A stretch of DNA of 64,000 bases from an uncultured Alphaproteobacteria bacterium (GTDB taxonomy: Bacteria; Pseudomonadota; Alphaproteobacteria; Caulobacterales; Aquidulcibacteraceae): positions 1 to 64,000 of the forward strand of contig CADEEL010000013.1 of assembly GCA_902826335.1 (NCBI GenBank), written 5' to 3'. Below, in pieces: positions 34,231 to 42,890 of the stretch. The translations under genes were made by a program, and so were the position numbers. A model generated the notes under the pieces. That model was given only the letters and a program-made list of their open reading frames with translations. It was not told where the DNA came from and ran no database searches. The first letter of the stretch is position 1; each line of letters begins with the position of its first letter.

Positions 34231-34830
34231 GTGGGTGCGCATTCCTCGCAAACGTCCGCGCCGGCGCCAATGCGCGCGCTGATGTACCCGCAGGAGGGGC
34301 AGGGCGCGGAAAGGGCGATTTTTTCCGTCACGACATCGTATTTTCTCACACAGCAACGTCACCGCGCGTGCGACGATCGCTGCGACCTCTTCAGTATGGA
34401 GACGCTGATGCGTGGACGCCCAGTCCAGCCGATCGGCATAGGCTGGAAACATCGGCGCTTCGCCCCAGCGCCAATCGGCGCGGCGTGCGTGGCGCGAGCG
34501 GCCCAAGAGGTGCAAGTGAACACGCCTGTGCGCTTCGGCCCGCTTCGGCCCGCGCGGGGGCGCCTCGTCATTCAACGCCCAATTGCCTGCCTCCCAATAA
34601 TTGATGCAGCCGCCCTCCAATTGGGGCAGTGCGTCGATCATCGCGCGTCCGGCGGACGCGACGAGGAGGGTCCAGTTCGTCAACTCAGGCGCCGAGAGTT
34701 CACTGCGTTCCCAGACTTCGCGCGGCGGATTTACGATCAGGTTTCCGCCGTCGGCGCGATCAGCCAAGGTCAAGTCAGCGTCCGGCAAAATGATACTTCC
34801 GCCCACGCACGAAAATAGGACGAGCGCCAC
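34227..34830 (-). pseudogene. HIT-like protein gene with an apparent frameshift
   Basis: From GTG 34830 the frame encodes about 163 residues of a HIT-like (histidine-triad) protein: GGCINYWEAGNWALND, then HRRVHLHLLGRS, near residues 101-111. After LLCEK the frame loses sense and runs without a stop into the phosphatase gene. Shifting by one base in the AAAA run (34341-34344) gives LLCEKYDVVTEKIALSAPCPSCGY..DVCEECAPT and a stop at 34227, which overlaps the phosphatase ATG exactly as in other operon pairs. The restored protein would be about 200 residues with a C-terminal zinc ribbon (CPSC..CEEC). A sequencing error, a real mutation or programmed frameshifting are possible. GTG 34349 could alternatively start a separate 40-residue zinc-ribbon protein. 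Confidence 0.6.
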
Positions 34831-34840
34831 GTTCGATCCG

Positions 34841-36832
34841 TCACGCCGCGCTCTTGGTTTTCTTCATCGCTTCCTCGGCGCGCCGGCCGGTGACTTCCAC
34901 CATATGGTCGAACACGCATTCGAACGTGGCCAGCCCTTGCGTCATTGAGCGCAGTTCGGAAATGAAATCCTGCCGTTCGGCATGGGGCAAATAGACCTCG
35001 ATCTTGTCCCACCCTGGCCAGCCCTCCCGGCCTTCAAAGCCCAGGATTTGCCCATTGCGGGAAGAGACGGCGGAATTGATTCGCGGCGTGCCGGTGGAGG
35101 GTGTGAAAATCGTCAGCTTCTCAATGGGTTCGAGCAGGACGGGATCGCACGCGGCCAAAGCCTCGCTCATGCCGATGCGGCCGGCTGTGCGAAATGCGAG
35201 CTCTGAGGAATCGACGGTGTGGTAGGAGCCATCGATCAACGACACCGCGACATCGACCACGGGGTGGCCAAGCGGGCCTTTTTCCATCGCATCCCTCACG
35301 CCAATTTCGACGGCGGGAATCCACTGACGCGGAATGGCGCCGCCGGTGATCTTATCCTCAAACGCGAAGCCCTCGCCGCGCGCGCGGGGCCCCACTTCAA
35401 TCACGCAATCTCCAAACTGGCCGTGGCCGCCGGATTGCTTTTTGTGGCGCCCGCGCTGCGTGGCGGACTTGCGGATGGTTTCGCGATAGGGCGTTGAGGG
35501 CCGCGCTGTATCAACCTCAACGTTGAAGCGCTTCTTCAGCCGATCGAGCACCACGCGCAGATGCGCATCGCCCTGACCCAACAGGATGATCTCATGCGAA
35601 TCCTGATCGTGATGGATGGCGAGGCCCGCATCTTCTTCCGCCAACTTCGATAGTGCGCCCGAAAGGCGCACATCATCCTTGCGGTCCTTGGTCGAGATGG
35701 CGAGCTGGAAAACGGGAAAGCGTGGGATGGGCGCGCTCCTGGCCTTGGGCGAGGCCGCGCCAGTCGAGAGAATGTCGCCAGCCGCGACCGGATCGAGCTT
35801 GCCGATGGCGATCACATCGCCTTCCGCGGCGGTGGAGACTTTTTTGGTCTGCGCACCCTGGACGGAAAACAGCGCGCCCGCGCGTCCGCGCGCGCCATCG
35901 CTGAGCGTGAATTCCGCGCCGTCGCCCAGCGCGCCGCCGAAGATGCGCGCATAGGCGAGTTTGCCGGCCTGGCCGGCGTGCGAAATCTTGAGCACGTAAG
36001 CGCCCGCGCCAGAGACGCCCAGGCGCTCCGCCGCCAGGGCGGGCTCGGGCGTGTCGTGGCGCAGCGCCTTTAACAGGCGACGTACGCCAAAGCCTTGGGC
36101 GGCGGCGCCGAAAAACACCGGCGCGATGAGGCCTTCGCGCGTTTCATTCACAAGGTCCGTGAAAATCGCGTCACGCGTGGGCATTGCATCACTCAGCAAT
36201 TGCTCCATCAGCGCATCATCGAAATCGGCGAGCTGTTCGAGCATGTGAAAGCGCGCTTCCGCCTCACGCTCGGCGAGGTCAGCCGGCATATCGATGCGTT
36301 CGCTTTCCTTGCCAGGGCGATAGATGAAGGCGCGTTCAAGCGCCAGGTCGACGAAGCCGGCGACGTGCTCGTCTTTCCAGATCGGGATTTGGCGCGCGAC
36401 CAGGGGCGCGGCGCTCATCGGCTGGAGCGCGCTGAGGAGGTCGCGCACGCGGCCATGAGCAAGATCGATCTTGTTCACGAAGAGGGCGCGCGGAATCCCC
36501 AGGCGCTCAATCTCCTTGAGGAAGGGCTGGAGGAGGATCGCCTTGTCGGGCTCGGGATCGGCGACGACGAGGGCGAGGTCCACGGCGGGCAGGGCGAAAT
36601 CGGCCTCGGCCTGAAAGTCAACCGCGCCGGGCGTATCGATCAGCGCGTATTGATCTCCCATGAAGTCAATCGACTTGATTGAGAGGTCCACCGATTGGCC
36701 GGCCGCTTCGCCGGCATGGCCGGCGCCGCCGCTGGCCGCCGATTGCAGCGAATGAATGAGCGCCGTCTTGCCAGCCCCGGTTGGGCCGACGACGGCGATG
36801 GCGCGGACATTGCTGGTTTTGCGGTCACCCAT
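34841..36832 (-). CDS. EF-G-like translation GTPase
   Basis: A 663-residue paralogue of elongation factor G. The P-loop GPTGAGKT starts at residue 16, and the G domain also shows DTPGAVDF and NKID. EF-G domains II to V follow, including the domain IV stretch GGHGQFGDCVIEVGPR and DGSYHTVDSSE. The translocation factor proper is about 690-700 residues; this copy is shorter and more divergent, like the second EF-G found in many bacteria, so it is unlikely to be the essential one. GGAGGTG precedes ATG 36832. It is first in a five-gene leftward operon with metabolic enzymes. Confidence 0.86.
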   Translation of the reverse strand: MGDRKTSNVRAIAVVGPTGAGKTALIHSLQSAASGGAGHAGEAAGQSVDLSIKSIDFMGDQYALIDTPGAVDFQAEADFALPAVDLALVVADPEPDKAILLQPFLKEIERLGIPRALFVNKIDLAHGRVRDLLSALQPMSAAPLVARQIPIWKDEHVAGFVDLALERAFIYRPGKESERIDMPADLAEREAEARFHMLEQLADFDDALMEQLLSDAMPTRDAIFTDLVNETREGLIAPVFFGAAAQGFGVRRLLKALRHDTPEPALAAERLGVSGAGAYVLKISHAGQAGKLAYARIFGGALGDGAEFTLSDGARGRAGALFSVQGAQTKKVSTAAEGDVIAIGKLDPVAAGDILSTGAASPKARSAPIPRFPVFQLAISTKDRKDDVRLSGALSKLAEEDAGLAIHHDQDSHEIILLGQGDAHLRVVLDRLKKRFNVEVDTARPSTPYRETIRKSATQRGRHKKQSGGHGQFGDCVIEVGPRARGEGFAFEDKITGGAIPRQWIPAVEIGVRDAMEKGPLGHPVVDVAVSLIDGSYHTVDSSELAFRTAGRIGMSEALAACDPVLLEPIEKLTIFTPSTGTPRINSAVSSRNGQILGFEGREGWPGWDKIEVYLPHAERQDFISELRSMTQGLATFECVFDHMVEVTGRRAEEAMKKTKSAA

Positions 36833-36993
36833 GCACACCTCCACCAAGTGGCGGCGGCGCCGGCGCGCGGCGATGGCCGCCTTCTTCTCCCGCAGCCTTC
36901 GGCCGTCAGGCGAGCGCATGTTCAACCGGCGCGCTGGTAAGCACAAGGCCCGCACGCGGCGCGCGCGGAGAATCTTTTACGTTGGCGTCCCGC

Positions 36994-39603
36994 CTAGCGC
37001 CGCTCGATCCAGGCTTCCGCCGCCGGCAGGCGCCGATTGATCATGTCGGCGCGCGCATTGATCTGGGCGATGGCGGCGGCCACGGTCGGCCGCGCTCCGG
37101 CTGGGAAATCACGCGCATAGGCTTCAAGCTCGGCGGCCATGGCCGGCTCGGCGCTCACGGACGCGATTTCCGGCGCATATTCGAGGCGCTGGAGCGGATC
37201 GAGCAGGTTTTCGACCGCGGCGCGATGCGCGACCAGGAAATCCCAGGCCAATCGCGGATGTGCGGCGGCGACATTCTGGATGACCTGGGTGCGGATTTGG
37301 CGCGGGATGGCTTCGCCAAGCGTCAAATCAAGCGTGTGCCGCGCAAGGCGCGGATCGCGTGCTTGGGCCAGAATATTGTAGAGGCGGCGCTGCTCTACGA
37401 AATCACGCGCCGCTTCAGCCTCTGCGCGCAAGCGCGCATAGCGAGGCTCATCCGCGTTCATGGCGACGACGGTGAGCGCCGCGCCGCGTATGGCGCCAGG
37501 CAGCGCGCCTGGATCGCTCGGCGCCGCGTCGACGCGGCGGCGCGCCTCCGCAATCACCGCCGGATCGCCCATTTCGCCCAGCGCGGTGATGAGCGCGCTG
37601 CGCAGAAGCGTTTCGTTCGCCGGTTCTCCGGCGCGGGGCGCCCAGCCCACGCGCGCAAGGAAGGGCGCAAGCGTGCGGCGCGCATAGGCCGTCACGGCGG
37701 CTTCGCTGGGCCGGCCGCGAGCGAGGGCGACGAGCGCGCGCATCGACCCCGTCGTGTCCATGGCGACGTAGGAATCCGCGTCCGCCGGGAGTGTGGCGAC
37801 GAGGTCGAGATAATCCGTCAAGGGCGCGTGCCCGCTGCGCCCAAACGCCCAGTAGTCGAGCAGGAGGCCCAATTGGTCATCCGCGCTCAAGGCGCGCATA
37901 TTCGCGGCGAGGGCGCTAAAATTCGCGCGGTCGTAGAGGACGCGGAAAAAGCCAGACTGGCCGGCGTTGACGACGTAGGGGCCGCAGGCGCCAGGCAAGC
38001 TCATCGAGAAGCTCGGCGCCGCAGGCGAGAGAACGCGTGCTGGTTCGCCGCCAACGCGCCGCGCGACGATTGGAATGGTCCAGCGTTCGCCGGTGCGGGA
38101 GGCTTCGTCCATGGCGAAACGTGTTTGCGTCATGTCGATGGACAGCGCGCCGCCCTCGTTGGCGCAACGGGCTTGCGCGGTGATAATCGGGTACCCAACC
38201 TGACTGGTGAAATTGCGCGCCACATCCAGCACGGGCTGGCCCGACGCGGCCTGCACGGCGCGCCATAGATCCTCGGTGGCGGCGTTGCCGTAGAGGCGCT
38301 CGTTCAAATAGGCGCGCACGCCGTCGCGGAACGCATCCTCGCCGACATAGGCTTCCAACATTCGGATGACGGCCTGGCCCTTATTGTAAGTAATGGTGTC
38401 AAAGGCGAGGTTCGCTTCGTCGATTGTATTGACAGTCTGGACCACGGCGTGCGTGCCGGCGCGCGCATCGAGCGCGAGCGCGGTGGCGCGCCCATCGACG
38501 GCTTCGGCGCGCCAGGGCGCCCAATCGGGATGAAGCGCTTCAGCGGCTTTTGAAGCCATCCAGGAGGCGAAGCCTTCGTTGAGCCAGAGATCGTCCCACC
38601 AGGCCATGGTGACGAGGTTGCCGAACCATTGGTGCGCGATCTCATGGGCGACGATGCCGAAGACATTCTGGCGATCGGCTTCGCTGGAGCGATCGGCGTC
38701 GAGCAGCAGATATTGATCGAAATAGAGAATGGCGCCCCAATTTTCCATGGCGCCAAACCCGCCCGCGCCAGGCACGGCGATCATATCCAGCTTCGGTAGC
38801 GGATAACGGATGCCGAAATAGTCCGTGTACCAGCGCAAGGATTCCGCCGCGAAGTTGAGCGCCGCGCGCCCGCGTTCGGCCTGACCGCGCCTTGTGATGA
38901 CGCCGACATCGACGCCGTCAACGTCCATGTGGATGCGCTCGATATCTCCCACGGCGGTGAAGAGGAGGTAGGACGGCATGGGCGGCGTTGGTTCGAACGT
39001 GAAGCGCGTGGCGCCGCCGCGCAGGCGCTCCGTGGTGGCGAGCGGCATGTTGGAGACGGCTTGCTGACCAGCCGGCGCATCGACGCTCAGCACAAAGACG
39101 GCGCGGCGATTGGGTTGATCCCACATGGGCGCGAGGCGGCGCGCATCCGCTGGCTCAAATTGCGTGGCCAGCATTCGCTGTGGGCCGCGTTCATCTTCAT
39201 AGGAAACGCGGAAGAGGCCGTAGGCCTCGTCATAGATGCGGCCTGCATAGCTGATTTCGATGACGTGGCGGCCGGCGCGCAACGTGCGCGCGGGCGTCAG
39301 TGTTACGGTTTGGGTGGATTCATCGAATGCGGCCGCGGCGGCGCGCCCGTCTATGCGTGCGCGCGAGATCGTCATGTCCAGCGCATTGAGCGTCAGGGCT
39401 GGCATTTCCCGGCTGGTTCGCGCCTCGATGCGCACCGTTCCGGTGAAAGTTCCGGCTTCGGCGTTCGGCGCGATGGCGATCACATAGCGGGTGGGCGTAA
39501 CGCCATCGTCCAGCCATTGGCGCTGCGCAGAGGCTGGGCCGGCGAGCAGCAAGAGCGCGAGGAAACCGAACAAGCGGACGGCGCGGGAGAGGGCAGGGCG
39601 CAT
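36994..39603 (-). CDS. Secreted M1-family aminopeptidase
   Basis: An 869-residue zinc aminopeptidase with a signal peptide (ends PASAQ, near residue 27). The exopeptidase motif GAMENWG and the zinc site HEIAHQWFGNLVTMAWWDDLWLNEGF (HExxH-x18-E) are intact. The remaining half is an ERAP-type helical C-terminal domain. It removes N-terminal residues from peptides in the periplasm. It stands alone: 161 bases from the EF-G-like gene and 113 bases from the divergent Rieske gene. The long open frames seen on the opposite strand of this gene are shadows. Confidence 0.93.
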   Translation of the reverse strand: MRPALSRAVRLFGFLALLLLAGPASAQRQWLDDGVTPTRYVIAIAPNAEAGTFTGTVRIEARTSREMPALTLNALDMTISRARIDGRAAAAAFDESTQTVTLTPARTLRAGRHVIEISYAGRIYDEAYGLFRVSYEDERGPQRMLATQFEPADARRLAPMWDQPNRRAVFVLSVDAPAGQQAVSNMPLATTERLRGGATRFTFEPTPPMPSYLLFTAVGDIERIHMDVDGVDVGVITRRGQAERGRAALNFAAESLRWYTDYFGIRYPLPKLDMIAVPGAGGFGAMENWGAILYFDQYLLLDADRSSEADRQNVFGIVAHEIAHQWFGNLVTMAWWDDLWLNEGFASWMASKAAEALHPDWAPWRAEAVDGRATALALDARAGTHAVVQTVNTIDEANLAFDTITYNKGQAVIRMLEAYVGEDAFRDGVRAYLNERLYGNAATEDLWRAVQAASGQPVLDVARNFTSQVGYPIITAQARCANEGGALSIDMTQTRFAMDEASRTGERWTIPIVARRVGGEPARVLSPAAPSFSMSLPGACGPYVVNAGQSGFFRVLYDRANFSALAANMRALSADDQLGLLLDYWAFGRSGHAPLTDYLDLVATLPADADSYVAMDTTGSMRALVALARGRPSEAAVTAYARRTLAPFLARVGWAPRAGEPANETLLRSALITALGEMGDPAVIAEARRRVDAAPSDPGALPGAIRGAALTVVAMNADEPRYARLRAEAEAARDFVEQRRLYNILAQARDPRLARHTLDLTLGEAIPRQIRTQVIQNVAAAHPRLAWDFLVAHRAAVENLLDPLQRLEYAPEIASVSAEPAMAAELEAYARDFPAGARPTVAAAIAQINARADMINRRLPAAEAWIERR

Positions 39604-39716
39604 GAATGCTCCGGAATAGGGTCCTCGTTCTTAGAGAGGCGCGCGGCCGGCGTCCAAGGCGTTCGTCGTAATTCCGTAGGCTGGCGCCCCGCCAAGGGTA
39701 AAGCTAGGCTCTCGCG

Positions 39717-40727
39717 ATGCACGTCCAGGCCACGCTGCCCGCGCGTCTCTATGCGGGCGAGGCGCATTTCGCGATCGAGAAAGAGACTCTGTTGGCCAAG
39801 TCCTGGCGGCTGGCGGCGCATGAAAGCATGCTTGCCCGCGCCGGGGATTATGTGGCGGACCTTGTCGCCGGGCGGCCAATCGTCATCGTGCGCGACGAAG
39901 CGGGCGGGCTCAACGCCTTTCACAATGTATGCCGGCATCGCGCCGGCCCGCTCGTCACTGATGAAGCTGGGCGCTGCGAAAAGGAGTTCGTGTGCGCCTA
40001 TCATGGCTGGCGCTATGCGCTGGACGGGCGGTTGCGCAACGCGACGGATTTTGGCGCGGCGGACGGATTTGATGCGCGCGCGTTTGGGCTTTTTCCGCTC
40101 AAGGTCGAGACGTGGCGTGGGTTTGTGTTCGTCAATTGCGATCTATCCGCGCCGCCGCTGGCGGAGGCCATCGCGCCCTTGGAGGCGATCTGGGCGGAGC
40201 GAAACTTCGCGCCGCAACCGTTTGCGTTGAGGCGACGCCACGACATCGCCTGCAATTGGAAAACTTATGTTGAAAATTACCTCGAAGGCTATCATGTGCC
40301 GCGCGTGCATCCCGCGCTCAATGACGAAATCGAAGCGGGCGCATATCGCGTTGAAATGCGCGGCGCCGTGGCGATCCATCATGCGCCTTCAAGAGCGCGT
40401 GACGGCGTCTATGACGGATTGTGGGCGTGGATGTGGCCCGATCTCGGCGTCAATGTCTATCGCCATGGCGTTATGATGGAGCGCATCACGCCGCTTTCGG
40501 CGGGCATGACGCGCCTCGATTACCTTTATTTCTATGATCCGGCGCGGCGCGAGGACCTCGAAGCCACGCTGGCGATGTCCGATGCTGTGACGGCGGAGGA
40601 CAAGGACATCTGCGAGCGCGTGCAGGCCAATCTCAATGCGGGCGTTTATGAACAGGGCGTGCTCTCGCCCAAGCACGAGGGCGCTGTGGCGTGGTTTCAG
40701 ACGCGGATCGCGGAGGCGCACGCATGA
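39717..40727 (+). CDS. Rieske ring-hydroxylating or demethylating oxygenase
   Basis: A 336-residue oxygenase alpha subunit. The Rieske ligands are C72-R-H74 and C93-A-Y-H96-G-W; the mononuclear iron site shows ENYLEGYHVPRVHP (His193 and His198). The arrangement resembles oxygenases that demethylate quaternary amines (choline, betaine and stachydrine types) or hydroxylate aromatics. A reductase partner is not encoded here. It is first in an operon with an amino-acid-type permease and an FAH hydrolase, overlapping the permease start (ATGA). Confidence 0.87.
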   Translation: MHVQATLPARLYAGEAHFAIEKETLLAKSWRLAAHESMLARAGDYVADLVAGRPIVIVRDEAGGLNAFHNVCRHRAGPLVTDEAGRCEKEFVCAYHGWRYALDGRLRNATDFGAADGFDARAFGLFPLKVETWRGFVFVNCDLSAPPLAEAIAPLEAIWAERNFAPQPFALRRRHDIACNWKTYVENYLEGYHVPRVHPALNDEIEAGAYRVEMRGAVAIHHAPSRARDGVYDGLWAWMWPDLGVNVYRHGVMMERITPLSAGMTRLDYLYFYDPARREDLEATLAMSDAVTAEDKDICERVQANLNAGVYEQGVLSPKHEGAVAWFQTRIAEAHA

Positions 40728-42025
40728 GCGACAAGAAAATCGGGCCGCTGCGCGCGACTTTTCTGGTCGCGGGCAACATGATCGGCGCGGGCGTTTATCT
40801 CTTGCCCGCGAGCCTTGGCGCGGTTGGGTCCGTGAGCATTCTGGGCTGGATCGTCACTAGCGTCGGGGCATTGTTGCTTGCGCTTGTTTTTTCGGCGCTG
40901 TTTCGGCTGCGCCCGGAGGCGCACGGCGTCATCGCGCAAGTGCGCGACGGAATGGGTGGATTTTTCGGGTTTCAATCCAGTTTGCTTTATTGGATCGGAT
41001 GCTGGGTCGGCAATGTGGCCATCGCGGTGGCGGCGAGCGGCTATTTGGCGAGTTTTTTTCCTGCGCTGCGCGCGGCGCCGGCGGCGGCGGCGTCAACCAT
41101 CGGGCTTATATGGCTTGTTGCCGCGCTTAATTTTTTCGGCGCCCGGCGGGTGACGGATTTCAAGGCGCTGGCGCTCGTTATTGGGCTCGCGCCCGTGCTC
41201 GGCGTCGCGGTGTTCGGGTGGATTGCATTCGACGCGGATGTGTTCATCGCCTCCTGGAACGTCAGTGGACGGACGGACATGGCGGCCGTGCCGGCGACGT
41301 TTGCGCTCATATTCTGGGCGTTTCTGGGCCTTGAAAGCGCGGCCGTGGCGGCGGCCGTCGTGCGCAATCCTGGGCGCGATGTGCCGATCGCCACGATCTC
41401 GGGAGCGGCGCTGGCGGCGTGCGTCTATATCGCCGCGTCGGGCGCCATGATGGGGCTATTGCCGGCCGCGCAGCTTGCGGCGTCAACCGCGCCGTTCGCG
41501 GACGCGGCCGCGCGCTGGGTTGGGCCGATCGCGGGCGCGCTCGTTGCGGTGTGCGCGATCCTCAAGGCGGTGGGAACGCTGTCCGGCTGGGCGCTGGTGA
41601 CGGCGGAGGCTTCACGCAGCGGCGCGGCGGCCGGCGTTTTTCCAGCGCTGTTTCACGAAGCGGGAGGCGGGCCGCCGCGGCGAAACCTGATCATCGTCGC
41701 CGCGCTCATGAGCCTTGTTGCGCTGCTGACGGCCTCCCCGCGCTTGGCCGCGCAATTCACCTATCTCGTTAATTTGTCCGTGCTGCCGTTTCTTATCGTG
41801 TTCACTTATTGTTGTGTTTCGCTGTGGCGATTGTGCGCCGCTTCACCCGCGCGTTGGCCGCTGCGCTTCGTCGCCGTGATGGCGGGCGTGTTTTGCGAGT
41901 GGGCGATCACCGCGACGGATATTGTTCAAGTCGCGCTCGTGGCGGCGGTGGCTGTGCTTGCGCTGCCGATGTATCTGCTCATGCGGCCGAGCATGGCGGC
42001 GAACGCGGCGGAGAGGGCGACATGA
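40724..42025 (+). CDS. APC-family amino acid/amine permease
   Basis: A 433-residue membrane protein with about 12 helices. The first helix has the APC signature AGNMIGAGVYLLPASLG (substrate-binding GxG break), and helix 6 has FALIFWAFLGLESAAVAAAVVRNPGRDVP, as in AdiC/arginine-agmatine-type exchangers. It probably imports a cationic amino acid or amine that the oxygenase then attacks. ATG 40724 overlaps the oxygenase stop, and the gene's own stop overlaps the next ATG; both overlaps are ATGA. Confidence 0.88.
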   Translation: MSDKKIGPLRATFLVAGNMIGAGVYLLPASLGAVGSVSILGWIVTSVGALLLALVFSALFRLRPEAHGVIAQVRDGMGGFFGFQSSLLYWIGCWVGNVAIAVAASGYLASFFPALRAAPAAAASTIGLIWLVAALNFFGARRVTDFKALALVIGLAPVLGVAVFGWIAFDADVFIASWNVSGRTDMAAVPATFALIFWAFLGLESAAVAAAVVRNPGRDVPIATISGAALAACVYIAASGAMMGLLPAAQLAASTAPFADAAARWVGPIAGALVAVCAILKAVGTLSGWALVTAEASRSGAAAGVFPALFHEAGGGPPRRNLIIVAALMSLVALLTASPRLAAQFTYLVNLSVLPFLIVFTYCCVSLWRLCAASPARWPLRFVAVMAGVFCEWAITATDIVQVALVAAVAVLALPMYLLMRPSMAANAAERAT

Positions 42026-42705
42026 GCGAATTCGTTTTTCCGCCGCCGGCGATCCCGTCAGTTCAGGTCGAGGGCGGCGGCCTCTATGGCGTGCGCCGGA
42101 TTTTTTGTGTCGGGCGCAATTACGCTGAGCACGCGCGGGAAATGGGCGGCGATGCGCGCGAGCCGCCCTTCTTCTTCACCAAGCCCGCCGATGCGCTGAG
42201 CGCGAGCGGCGCGCCCATGCGCTATCCGCCGGGTACGGATAATCTGCACCACGAGGTCGAGCTCGTGCTCGCGCTTGGCGCGCCGGCGTTCGAGATTGAA
42301 GCGGATGCGGCGCAAGACGCGATCTTCGGCTATGCGTGCGGCCTCGATATGACGCGCCGCGATCTGCAGAACGCCGCGCGCGAGAAGAAGCAGCCCTGGG
42401 ATTTGGGCAAGGCGTTCGAACAAAGCGCAATTTTGGGCCCGATCGCGTCAGCGGCGCGCATCGGCCATCCGGCGCGCGGGGCGATCACGCTCGATGTCAA
42501 TGGCGCGCGCCGCCAAACCGGCGATATCGGCGACATGATCTGGTCGCCCGGTGAAATTCTCGCGGCGCTTTCTCGCTATTATCATCTTGGCCCGGGCGAT
42601 CTTATTTTTACAGGCACGCCGGCGGGCGTCGGCCCGGTGCGGCGTGGGGATGCGCTGGCGGGAGCGATCGCCGGAATCGGCGCGGTGAGGATCGAAATCG
42701 TGTGA
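42022..42705 (+). CDS. Fumarylacetoacetate-hydrolase-family enzyme
   Basis: A 227-residue FAH-fold hydrolase. The signature blocks are IFCVGRNYAEHAREMG, FFFTKPADAL, HHEVELVLALG (metal-binding acids) and PGDLIFTGTPAGVGPV. The size and motif set match fumarylpyruvate hydrolase and similar enzymes that cut C-C bonds in ring-cleavage products. It is the third gene of the oxygenase-permease operon, suggesting catabolism of an aromatic or heterocyclic compound. The same frame is open far upstream, but the ATG at 42022 is in an ATGA overlap and is preceded by GAGAGG. Confidence 0.88.
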   Translation: MSEFVFPPPAIPSVQVEGGGLYGVRRIFCVGRNYAEHAREMGGDAREPPFFFTKPADALSASGAPMRYPPGTDNLHHEVELVLALGAPAFEIEADAAQDAIFGYACGLDMTRRDLQNAAREKKQPWDLGKAFEQSAILGPIASAARIGHPARGAITLDVNGARRQTGDIGDMIWSPGEILAALSRYYHLGPGDLIFTGTPAGVGPVRRGDALAGAIAGIGAVRIEIV

Positions 42706-42890
42706 ACGGCCGAAACGAGTTGTCGCCAAAGGGAATGTACACGCTTAAGTGGCTGAGCGTGGAAACCCAAACACCGAAAAACATAAAGATTTTCGTTGAG
42801 CGCAATTCGCAGCCCGCTGGATGCTCGCTCGGGTAGAGAAGTTGTTAACCGAAGTCAGTGCATGCCCGCACCGATATTCGGGAGGGCGTA

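Noticed and set aside
33568-34830. A single 420-codon fusion of the HIT-like and HAD proteins
   Set aside because: The join between the two parts reads as nonsense; a frameshift and a separate HAD start (34230) explain it better.
36781-38268. 495-codon frame antisense to the aminopeptidase gene
   Set aside because: Shadow frame of high-GC coding; basic-rich composition and no ribosome binding site.
38929-40230. 433-codon frame crossing the aminopeptidase/oxygenase gap
   Set aside because: Overlaps two well-supported genes in other frames; no recognisable motif.
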